From NCBI GenBank assembly GCA_025642065.1, contig JAODUP010000031.1:832001-896000 (forward strand): 64,000 bases of DNA, written 5' to 3'. Numbering within the stretch: the stretch's first letter is position 1; each line of letters starts with the position of its first letter. Positions 24,330 through 36,310 of the stretch are shown here, piece by piece. The position numbers and the translations under genes were made by a program. The notes beneath the pieces are model-generated. The model was not told the DNA's origin, did no database searches, and saw only the letters and a list, made by a program, of their open reading frames with translations. This DNA comes from Paralvinella palmiformis. Taxonomy: Eukaryota; Annelida; Polychaeta; Terebellida; Alvinellidae.

Positions 24330-24754
24330 ACATTTTATCATGAATGTAGCTAGACAAGGGATGTGTTATAGTAATGAACTACGACTTAATTAGAATTACT
24401 AACTCAATTTAAATGTCATAAATAACGATTCAAAAGTACATTACATTAAATTGTTGCACTCATAAGAAGCTGGATGCACGCACGCACGCATGCGTGCACC
24501 CACAATTCGCGATGTGTGAACATTAGTACTTATTAGGATGAAGATATATCATCATGTACATGTGTGTCATAAAAGGAGTGTTTAAACGTGTTCTGATATC
24601 CGTGTACTGTACATCTTGACAGCAGATAGACAACAATGGTCCAACAAGGTTTCATTCATGGTACACATTCATAGCCTGAACGTTATGATATTTGTATTTT
24701 ATATCTCCGTATGAAGCGGTTTCATTTCTAAATCTGATAATGATGCGTTAGTTA

Positions 24755-24900
24755 ATAAGTAAGTAAGTAATTTATTCACATCTTCCATACAAGTACATAA
24801 TTAGAATATTTTAAATCAAAAATATATCATACTGATACATAAATGTGGAAATTGTGGGACCAGTGTAGCAAAGCGTTGTCGCATGTGTCATATGACAGAC
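24755..24900 (-). mobile_element. 3' end of a LINE of the same family as the 26.7-27.5 kb element
   Basis: On the minus strand GCTTTGCTACACTGGTCCCA is followed by AATTTCC and an AT-rich stretch ending GAATAAATTACTTACTTACT. The nested LINE has GCTTCGGCTACATTGGTCCC in the same place and ends in a different short repeat. The coding part is not recognisable here. Confidence 0.55.
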
Positions 24901-25489
24901 CTATTTGACAATGAAGAGCAAAGGATACAAAAAGAGAATATAATTTTGCCAAGCAATATTGATAACGTTTAAAGTATAATCAAATCAGGACAATATATAA
25001 CTATGAATAAGCTTAATGAGATGATGACACAATTTGCAGAATGACGCAATAAACACCCATTTAATATATCAATAACAACACTAACTTTGTACAGTGTTTG
25101 CAATAAGCATAGGTGCATTTAACACGACTATATAGTAAGCGTTATTAGGGCTCGTTACTGATGGCATCAACCAAACAATTAATAACAGCCACGTTATGAT
25201 AAGCTTACAATAAAGACAATGTTATGTACTGTTTCAGTACTTTTCTCTAATATAAAAATACGTACAATAGATCAATAGATAATGATGTACCGTTGGTTCT
25301 CATTATCAGAAACAAATTTGTTGCTTCACGTTTTGTTCCAGATAATTTGATTGATCCAGTGTTAATCAAAGATTTAATAATAAATAACTCATATTTCGTA
25401 AACTGACAGTATGTGATTTATTATGAGTTAATTTCAGCATAGTTTGCCATCCATAGTCGAATGTTAGCAATGTAATGTTCTGACTCCCC

Positions 25490-25700
25490 CCCCCTCTCCC
25501 TTTTTTTTTCTCTCTCTCTCGCTCTGTGTGTGTGTGTGTGTGTGTGTGTCTGTACACACACATACGCGCCGCGCGCGCACCCACACATACAAACACACAC
25601 ACAGTGTGTGTGTGCGTGTGTGGGAGGAATCCGTCAACAGTCTATCAGCATGTCTGTCTACATGTACGTTTGTATGTATGTTTGTATATGTGTGTATGTA

Positions 25701-25764
<64 letters not shown>

Positions 25765-25770
25765 TAGCAC
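25490..25770. repeat. Cluster of simple repeats
   Basis: C-run, T-run, (TC)n, (TG)n, (AC)n, then (TA)n and (TG)n within 280 bp, with a GCGCGCGC patch at 25566-25580. No gene is supported here. Confidence 0.9.
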
Positions 25771-26463
25771 TATAAGTAAAGACAGTAACCAAATAGTAAT
25801 AGAACCTTGCAAAAAACAACAAGGGAACTAGATCAAGAGTATAAATATTTCCTCCTACAGTGTAATGTTTCACCATACAGTGTTTAAAGCTCATTTTGCG
25901 TAAGAAATAGACAACATGCGACGAGATTTTTTAAAATTTATAATAATTTTATCGGATTAGATCATACTTTACTATATAGTGAAATATGCCCCATTGTGAT
26001 CAATTATCATATGGAACCAGTTACAGTCAGTACGGAATAATTCCACTTGTAAAATGTGGTTTCCTTTCCTAGTTCGGAATCTAATCTCCAAATATATTAA
26101 CATATAAAAGGAAAGGGGCATACATCTCTCTCTCTCTCTCTCTCTCTCTGTGTCTATATGTGTGCGTGTGTGTGTGCGTGTGTGTAATTGCGCTATAGAC
26201 ATATAGGTCAGGAATTAAAACTCAGCATTAGGTGTGTCTGCCATTTATTAGAAGTCTATATGTAAAACATATCAAAGGTTATACCTTGATACCTTGATAC
26301 CAGATCTACGGAGTAGTAATGGCACAGCCTGTTAAAAACTCTGGTTAAGTCTTGTTTTCTATGCAAGATATTTCTTATTTAATTGTCCATGACAGATTGT
26401 AACGCTCACTAATCCAATGTTTGTCTAATCGGGACTTTAATGTATTTAATCTGGGACTGTCTA

Positions 26464-27930
26464 CTACGTGCCTAGTAATTCATTCCAACCGTTTGTCACT
26501 CTCTGACTGAATACATTTTGCCTCAAACTTGATCTTGTGCGGCGCTTCACTAGATTGAGGATATGCCCTCTGGTGTATATGTCAGCCAGCGAGAAGAGTT
26601 GGTTAGATTCCAGTCTGTCTATACCCTTTGGGATCTTATACACCTGAATGTCGCCTCGTCTCCTACAATAGCACAAAGATGGGAGTATTAGTAGTAGTAG
26701 TAGTAGTAGTAGTATTTATTTCCAATTTCAATATCAAATAACGTATACATAATGCAATTTTACAAGTATATTACATATAAAGAAATTGGGGGACCAATGT
26801 AGCCGAAGCTGTCTTCCCATTGGCCCCGAACAATCATAGCTAATAATAGTCAGCTCGATGAAACGCCGTTTGTGTATTTTCAAGTCTGGTCGTGTGTGTA
26901 TTGGAAGTATGTGGACCAGGTACCAAGGAATCATATAATTACCTAGACATGTGTGCATTGACAACAATAAGGGTTGTTACATTTTACAGATGCTGAGTAA
27001 GTAGCTAAGATGTAACTTTTCAGGGTTTTCTTAGTTTTTGATCTTGAATTACAAGTGGAAAGGATACTATTCCAATTGTTCCATATAATGGGAAAATTGA
27101 CTAACGGCAACTTACTGGATAGTGCAGAGTTACATCGAGGTACATGCATATGACTAGATTGCCTTGTCACGCGATTTTCCTGTACCTCAGAATTTAGACG
27201 GAATAGGCCATCGAAGGATATAGGAAGTCTCTTGTTAATAAAGTCGTCCATGAACAAACATACGTGGTATTGATACATGTCACTTAATTTTAAGATTTCA
27301 CAATTTTTGAATAAGGGATCGGTATGAATGTTATAACCCGCATTATTAATAATACGAATAGCTCTTTTCTGCAAAGACACAGTTTTCTGAAGGATTGATG
27401 AATTGGCGTTCCCCCAAATTAGTAAACCATATGAGATATATGGTTGTATGAGAGCCAGGTATAAAGTTTTCAGACTATATTTTGGTAGGAATTTCTTTAC
27501 TTGTTTTATGCCATATAAGGCCCGAGAAATCTTATTTTTCACTCTCTGGTCTTCTAAGCTATCTCTATATGGCAGACTTCTCAACGTTGGTATCAACTTT
27601 GTGGCTTTCATCTGGATTTTTTCGACTTCCAGCTTGTCACCTCAGGACCTTGGACACCAGATCACATTTCCATATTCCAAATGAGAGCGTACCATAGTGG
27701 TGAATAGCTTGTGCGGAGTGTGATCGTTTCGTCGATGCAGGTGAATGTTGCTTTAACAAGTCTAAACATTCTTGATGCTTTGTTTACGGCTTTGGACACA
27801 TGCATATGGAATTTCAGATCCCGGTTAATGGTGACACCTAAGTCCTTCTCCTCTGTTATAACATAGATTTGTTGAGCCTATAGATGGAGAACACTGCATT
27901 TGGCCTCATTAAATTCCATATAGGGTTGTA
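26464..27930 (-). mobile_element. Host LINE (type A), interrupted by another LINE
   Basis: The outer parts read KIQMKATKLIPTLRSLPYRD-SLED (about 27620-27545) and LPSLCYCRRRGDIQVYKIPK with TRGHILNLVKRRTRSSLRQN (about 26683-26464). In intact elements these pieces are contiguous (LPYRDRLE.L.LPSL.YRRRRGDM). Here an 860-bp insert separates them. More type-A sequence continues upstream to about 27930 with frameshifts. Confidence 0.75.
26685..27545 (-). mobile_element. Nested, 5'-truncated Jockey-like LINE with CTA tail
   Basis: An open frame of about 200 codons (27540 to 26943) reads KISRALYGIKQVKKFLPKYS, LIQPYISYGLLIWGNANSSI, LQKRAIRIINNAGYNIHTDP. This is the reverse-transcriptase end of Jockey-superfamily LINEs. 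A 3' noncoding part runs to GGAAATAAATA, then about nine CTA triplets (26687-26713), then host LINE sequence. The frame is unbroken, so the insertion may be fairly young. Confidence 0.8.
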
Positions 27931-28883
27931 TACAAATATTATATGTTCAAGACTTTATAATATATGTACCTATACGTACATGTATCCTGTACCCTGTACT
28001 CGGTGTGGGGTTAGTAAATATAATATTAACGTGTTCATAATTATTCTTGAATAACGGCCAGAAAGTATACCAAAGATCTATACCAAAGTAACTAACGACC
28101 GCAACTGATGAATGAGGTCACAGTATAAAAAGTAGGACATATAACGAGGTTTTGATATATAAAATATAAAAGAAGAAACGAACTAAGCTGGTATCATTCA
28201 TAAACGACAAGATCGCCCTTTATATGATTCTCGGTGACTTGCGTACAGTGGCGCAACTTAGTGAACTATCGAGGAACTAACAACTTCGCTAAAGTCCCCC
28301 CCCCGATCTGCCTTTTTAAAGACCCCTCTTGTTGATAGTTTCGTACTTGGTTTTCACATGATCAGTTATGGCTCTTGTTTATGTCATATTACACTAGCTT
28401 GACACACCTGAAGGTATGCAACAATATGTGTTAAATATGTATCTTCATACAAAAACATATTGCATCTTAGTACATTTTGCGAATCGTCGCTTGGGCGATA
28501 ATACAGGAATGTTTTTTATATACATACTATAGTTTGATTAAATGTGCATATAGATCTAATACATTCGATCTTGCCAATCTAACTGTGATTATTTTATATA
28601 TGTTTAATGTGAGAATATATATTAGTCATAAAAGAGGTATATTGAAAAGATGCATTTGAAAGGTTAAAATTTCCTTTTAATTTAGATCTTTAAACATTTT
28701 TTTATAGAAAACTTGATGTAATAAATAATGGTAATCATAATCATAATTATCTAATACTACTATTATAAGTGAGTTAGTTAGCATGCGAGTCCATTGTTTG
28801 GCACATATGGTTGAGGGGTAACCCTCAGGGCAACATCCAACGGTTGCATGAGAAAATACCAGCCTCCTAATGGGCTAATCCTA

Positions 28884-29066
28884 TCCCCAAAGTGGACAAA
28901 ATACAAGTCTCATATAAGATTAGGTGTAGAGGCCATTCGCCTGTTATCATGTTATATTAAGATATCACATAGCCTTTTCAATAAAATTTGAATTAAAAGT
29001 CCCTTTAATTTTCAATGTTATATTTATTTCTTATGAGACTGGGATTTTGTCCACTTTTGGGATAAG
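28884..29066. repeat. Inverted repeat, about 35-bp arms
   Basis: CCCAAAGTGGACAAAATACA (from about 28896) recurs inverted as CCAAAAGTGGACAAAATCCC (29040-29059), with flanking matches up to the TCTCATA bases. The loop is about 115 bp. It may be the remnant of a foldback or MITE element. Confidence 0.5.
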
Positions 29067-29705
29067 AAGCTGGGGTTCTGTTCACTGAGATTTTGTCCTG
29101 TTACCAGAAATAGATGGTATGAGTTATGTTTGGGGAAGACATCTAATATCAATTATCATATCGTATATTACTGTTAGTTGCTGGTTTCATCATGTCAGAA
29201 TGGCTCAGTTCTTTTGAAGCAGTCAGTGATTAGATTAAGAAATTCTGTTGGAACCACGTTATAATAGTTCAAATCAAAAATGTTTTATGGCATTTTTAAC
29301 ACAACAATTTGTAATTTTTGTAAATTTGTTTTTAAAATATTTTTATCAGGTTTATGCACCATTTCTGTACCACTTATAGTTATACATACTTTGACAACAG
29401 TGCTAATGTGATAACTGATGCTGTATTAAAGCATGTGTGTGTGTGTGTGGGGAGGGATGGTAATATGGGTTACATTACTAATTTCTTCTGATTAGTAGTG
29501 TTTAAAGAATGTTTCTATAACTTTCCCTTTCATGGCTTTGCCATCCAGTTAGCCAAGAGATTAATATATTATATATGATGTATTATTTTTAATGTTGATT
29601 ATCACATCTTATTTTTTACCATGGATCTAAGCTGTAATAGTCTAAACTATCCGGTTCCTTTATTTCAAAAACATCCCATTAATATATATTTACTGAAATG
29701 TATAC

Positions 29706-29755
<50 letters not shown>

Positions 29756-30075
29756 CAGCACTTGGTGTTTGCCAGGATGGGTATGTAAGGTGAGCATTCA
29801 CATAGATTTAGCAGGAACACTCGTGTTCATATACAAAATGTTAAACCAATGATCTGGAACTGAATATCTATTTTTCTGGAAGAGCTTAGATATGTGAACA
29901 TGAATATAAAATTTTAAATCTATAAAAGAATTCTTTGCAACCCTGAAAGTATCTAGTAACTTGTACAGTGTATTCTTTGGTCGATATTCAGAATACTATG
30001 AGACAGCTACTGATGATATGACGAAAAAATCTTCAGACACTTTGTTTGTTATTATTAGTCTTACTCAGCATGACC

Positions 30076-30122
<47 letters not shown>

Positions 30123-30813
30123 ATAAATAGTTAATGACAACAGCTTAATGTCAAATATTATATCACCAATTATTAACCTATATAAACAAATATACAGTAG
30201 AGTATTTATTTCATTGGACTATGTTATGATATTTTCCAATTTTTGTTTGATGTAAAACCATGAAAAGGGAAACAATCAGTAAATGTAATGAAACCTTTCT
30301 GTAGCATTAATCTGAATCATCATTATCCATGGTGACTTTCTTGTTAAAAACAACATCAACATTTAAAGGCAGCTTTTGATACTATTTAGTCTAAACGTGG
30401 ACATGGATCATTACATAAAATTAATGAACCACATTATCACAACAGTTGAATCATTTCTAATTTTCTACCTTTGACATGAGACTGTTGGTTTAACTGTGGT
30501 GTGATATACTGTAAACATAACCGTGTTTTCCAGTTGTTGTTTGTTTAATGTGTTGTTGTTAGAACACTTCACTGAAAATTTGCTCATCAGGGTTTTGAAT
30601 CTGAATCATATCTGCATTTGTGTGACTGTTCCCCAGAGAGTTGTCCCTAGCTCACATATTTCTCATGTGACCAGTGCCATGGTTGAACAAAGAATTAGCA
30701 TATCCAGGAAATGTACATAACTAAACATGTAACATGTTGTACTGTTTGTGTTTCCATTCTTTGTGGATGTAATTGGTTTTGCTTTTGTTTTACAGTATGA
30801 TAGAGCTGTAAAG

Positions 30814-32548
30814 ATGATTGATGCTGTGTCCGAGCTGTTTATTATTACTACAGCAGGCCATGTTCTTGCTAAAAGGAAATGTATCCTCAAATATTTATTG
30901 TATGGCTGGATAGAGAGCAGTAGAGTAATTGGTACTTTGTCATTTACCAGTATGAATTGAAGAAGAGAATCATTTATGATTACTAATACCAACCTCACAA
31001 AAATTTGTGTTGGACTCTCTTTAACAGATGGCAACTCATCTTATTGTTATGTAAGGTCTTATTGTTATTTTGTCTCAAGTAGCATAATATAATATTTTAC
31101 ATGCTCATTATAAGTATGTTTTTATTTTGAGAGGGGCCCTTGGTATCTGGACCTATGACGTTTATTCCATATTTTGTGTACTGAATGAAAATACTTATAT
31201 GGTAATACATATTATCTGATCATAAACATTATTATGTTTTATTCGCCTGATTACTTATTTCCTTAATCTTTTCTTAAGACAAACATGACATTAAGGTTAA
31301 CACAACAGAAATGTTCATGGCAAAGTTGCAAGATTCAGAGCAGATACTTCCACATTTTGTAAGTAATCATTTTAAATTTAACGTGCATCTTATCTGAATT
31401 GGTGGCATTTTTGGTGTGACACTCTCAGTCTTATGGACCAATAGGTAGGAGATGTTATCTGGTAATGCCAAGTTTATATGTTATTTCCAGGTAAGTTTAA
31501 AACTACAAAACAAGTCACAGTCTGTAATTCTGAAATATTCTCAATGTAAACAGATCATTCTAAAGTGGCAGCTTCTTTAATTTTTATTCCAGAAGTTTGT
31601 TACATGAGTGGCCATAGAATCAAGAATAAATTGCATTTAATTCTTAATGTTCTATATAAACAGGAAACAGTTGTGTGTTAATGCTAAAAGAACAGGTTTT
31701 TTTTGTATTAAATTTTAGGAACTTGACGGTGTTCAGTTTTGTCAGATCAGAAGACAGCAGATCTACTTTGTGGCTGCTTGCAAAAAGGGAACATCACCAA
31801 TATTTGTCATTGAGATTCTTACCAGGTAACTGTTCAGTTATTTCATTATTGTAGATGGTATTTGATTCCATAAGAAGATTTACTATTGATGTTCTGGTGA
31901 TTTGTAATAAGAATTATTACTGAGCTGATTTAGAAAACATTTAATCTAAATATGTATCCATGACATATGAATTAGTTTGCCATCTTCATATTTAAGGTTT
32001 TTCAGTTGATCTAATTTTCCCTCATGTTTGTTGTAAGTGTTGACATGGAAGTTTGTGGGCAGCACTAAATGACACTTTTGTACTGATGCTTCATTAACCC
32101 ATTAGTCACTTAGTATTGGTTGATGATATTTCACTGTTGATTATAGATGGTTGATGAGTTTAGATTGTGCAGTCGATTAAAATATATGTGAAGATGGGAA
32201 AGAGTTTATTTAATTCAGCCTATAAAGCTATTTAAATTTTTCCCATGCACAATATTTTAATATATGCAGTTTGTTTATTTGCCATAATGTTAAAGCAATC
32301 ATTCCTGTTCAACACTTTTACATTTCTCACAGATAAATCTTCTGAAAGAGAAGTAAATTTTTTGAAAAATGCATGAAATATAAGCACACTTGTCCAGCTA
32401 TAAGATTATTTATTATATTTTTATTTAAATAATTTTCCATATAGAGTCACCCCTTGGCCATATGTCTAAGATGTGACCAGCTCTGACACTAAACAAACTG
32501 AATTGATTATCAATGATCATGAACTATTTAATACTTCATATTATATTT

Positions 32549-32607
<59 letters not shown>

Positions 32608-34892
32608 CATACAATTTCAGAGTGTACAATTTACTGAAGGATTTCTGTGGTTTGGTGACCGAAGGTTCACTTGACAAAAATATGATACTCGTTTATGAGA
32701 TATTGGATGAAATGTTTGTAAGTACAATGGATCATCTTTCATCATTTCCATATATTTAAAGATTTCTGCACACAACATTTTTTTTAGAACAAAGTTTTCT
32801 CATGACTTTATATTATTTTGCTGATCATATAGTTTTGATTACTTTCCAGAATGATGGTTTGTTGCAGCTAACGTTGACTGATAAAATCAAGCCGCATGTC
32901 CTCAGTGTACCAGTTGTGACACAGAGTGAAGACAATCTCATACCTGGATTAGTAAGACAGCCTTCTATTGATGTGTTATGAAAATAGATTAATTGGGTAT
33001 AAAATGGGACCTTTCGCTGTTTGATGATTTGTTTCCTAAAAACTTCATATTAGGCTGTGTTTAATATATGTTTGTTTTTTATGACAATCTCATAATCAAT
33101 TTATTTAAAAGTTTATTGCGTGTTCTATTTCAGTTCGGTATTGAACGACGTTTAGCGCCAAGTGATGCCGCCAACAAACCCGTAATCAGGTCAAAGTGGG
33201 ATGAGGTATTTGTCTAGTCTCTTCAACATCAATAGAAATCTCAATTTAGACTCTAAGTTGTCAGAGTTGCTAGCAATTCAATTTCGCTTAATTTATGGGG
33301 AAATGCTGTTCAGAATATTATAAGTGAAAATTTTTGTATTTTACAGGATCAGAGAAAAAATGAAGTATTTGTTGATGTCATTGAAAGGATGAATGTCCTA
33401 ATAGCAACCAATGTAAGATATTTATAAATAAGTCCCTTATGTTATGTATGTTGGCGCCTTCTATAGTCAGTGAGTTATTTCTGAATTTAGTGGTTTCTTT
33501 TATTGATCAAGAAACGTTCTGTGATAAACATGTTACAGATTGAGGACTGATTTTAAAATGTGATACAATTATATTTATCAGGGGACTATAACGAGGTGTA
33601 GTGTTCAAGGTCAGGTGACCATGAAGAGCTTTCTGATTGGCTGTCCTGAGATGAGAATGGCTTTGAATGAGGATATCACTGTTGGACAAGAAGAAAGGAG
33701 AAAAGGTTGTCTGTACTTGTTTGTATACCGGTAGTTAAAATTAAATATGACTATATAAAGATCTACACAAGGTGAAAGCCAATTTGGATTTTATAACCTT
33801 ATTTTTTTATTAGAATGGCTTAATATATTCTGTGTTCTAGATGGAAACATTATTTAAACACAGATAATTTTTAGTGATATAGCTCAATCAAAGTCAATTT
33901 CTATAAAAAGGATATTTCTGAATTTATGATGTTATGGTGTGTCTAACTTGTGGAATGTTATTTTAGTGTCCACTTTAACAATTAAACAGGCTACCATTAA
34001 TGCATTAATTAATGCTGTGGGTATGTGTGTGTGTGAACTTGTTGTTCATTGTTCTTGTTCTGTTTGATCAGGATCTTCAGCTTTAAGATATAAACTTATA
34101 TAAACCATAAGTAGGTACTCCGAGTACCTACTAGGAATACCTACTCTGGGTAGTTTATATTCCAAGTAGGATTGTTATGAAAGAAATATTTCTAAATTAA
34201 AAAATTAAATGGTAAATTAATTTGTGGATTAAAATATTTTTTTTGCCCATTCTAAACATTGAACTGGGGTAAACTCCTAAATAGCAATATCTGTATATAG
34301 ATTACAGGTATGCTATGTGGTGGTGTCACAGTGTTGTAGGCGGAGCTCATGGTATCCAGACCATTTTAATTGGATAAATGCTCATGTGGGGTGCCACATT
34401 CAGTGTGCATATCTGATATAGTAATAAATACTTGAAAATATGATCATATCACCCCAATTCTTCAAAAACTACATTGGCTACCTGTTAGACAGCGTAACTC
34501 TAATAATGAAATGGTGCCAGAATACCTGTGTAAACAGATGTCCATTAGAAAGTCATCCCAAAAACTCAGGTCATCCAGTCAGATACTATTGCAGGTGTCA
34601 GTGTTTCAGCTGAAGTCATATGGTGATTGTGCTTTTGTGGTGTTGCAGCCCCCACTTTGTGGAATAAGTTGCCGGCAGATATTAGAAATGGGTCATCCCT
34701 TGAAATTTTTCAATCTGTTCTAAAAACACACCTGTTCAAGATCGCTTTCACAGATAAATGATTAATATCTTGTAATCTCTTACAGGGTTTTTACAGACAT
34801 TATTTGGGGTATTATTATATTACATATTATTTGTACAGCGCCTTTGAATGGCTCCTGCTAGTAAAGGCACTTTATTAAATATACATTATTAC

Positions 34893-34932
<40 letters not shown>

Positions 34933-36275
34933 AACCTAAGTTCTGGATCAGTTTGATTCCAGTATATTGGTAACACCACATGTAAGTGTTAACGTTGTAA
35001 AAATGGTAAATTAATTTGTGGATTTAATTTTTTTGTAGGAAACTTAATTCCAATTCCAAATTTCTCAATTCCAATTCCATTTTTTTTAAATAATCAATTT
35101 TGGAATTGACCATCAATTCCAAGTCGGGAATTGAATTGACCCCATGTCTGGTTCTGACTTGAGATGGCCCAAGAATTATGTAGCTATCCTGATCCCGATT
35201 AAGTCAGGTTATAGATGCTCTGGTCTGGTCATCCTCATGACCTTATCTGCCCCTATGTTCAACCAAATTACAGTCTAACCTCACTTTTATGTTAACTTTG
35301 GGACCAGGCGGAAAGTTGGCGTTGTGGGGGGGGGTAAATATTCTGCCTTGGGGGTGTTTTTTTACAAGTGGCTTTTGATCCTTTGTTAACCTCAACTATC
35401 ACTCTATTTAATCTATCGCTGATCACATAATCAACACCATCATGATCGCCACCCAATGACCTTGACAGTTTGTCAAGTAATTCACAGATTACCAGAAACA
35501 TTTGACAGTCAGTGTGTGGAGGTAATAGTGTGTGGGGGGGTCATATGGCAATGTGTGGTATTCGTATTGTGTAAGCATTGGTGGTGGCTGAATAACGGGG
35601 GGGGGGGCAGAAAATTGGGTCCTTATCAAGATGATGATGATTGATGCCAATTTTGTGCACACTGTAGGCTAAATGAGCTGAGTGACCTCCAAAGGTAATG
35701 AACCAAAGTCAAAGATTAAACACCCTTGAGATATGCCAATGCTGAGATTTGAACTCAGGTGGTAGTGATCTATGGTCAGGTCCTTATCAAAGGTGGGTGG
35801 CAAATGGTGGGGTTAGACTACTACTACTAACTGACGCTGTCAGTTCATTTACATAAATCTGACAGTTCACTAGATGCTTCTGGTTACAAAACAATCTTCT
35901 TAAGGAATTTTAATATATGGTTTTTCTCTAGCTACTTCAGGAATATAAGAAGCTGTTTTGACGAATTATATTGTAAATTACAATGTAATATTAATAAATA
36001 TGCTTTTATTCTGAAAACACATCTTTAGCTGACCCCTGTTTACATTGTTGTAATCGTGTAATACAGTTTGTATTAAGTGATATCATATTTCAGAAGCATC
36101 TGGTCTGTGTCTAGCTTCAAAGTTGCAGCACCCACAGACCATTAACATTCAACTAACCAGCATTTTGAACTGGATTATTTAATATGTGGTTGATCATATT
36201 CATCTTTTGACATAATTTATAATTTGTGTGAGCATATTTGTATTAGTCCTTAAATTTGAAATGAAGGTATTGTGG

Positions 36276-36310
<35 letters not shown>

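Larger units (their letters stand above)
16380..30795. other. Gap between AKT and AP4M1 with no confident gene
   Basis: Apart from the repeats and promoter-like patches listed separately, I see no conserved exon on either strand. Long open frames here come from LINE fragments or from microsatellites. Confidence 0.6.
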
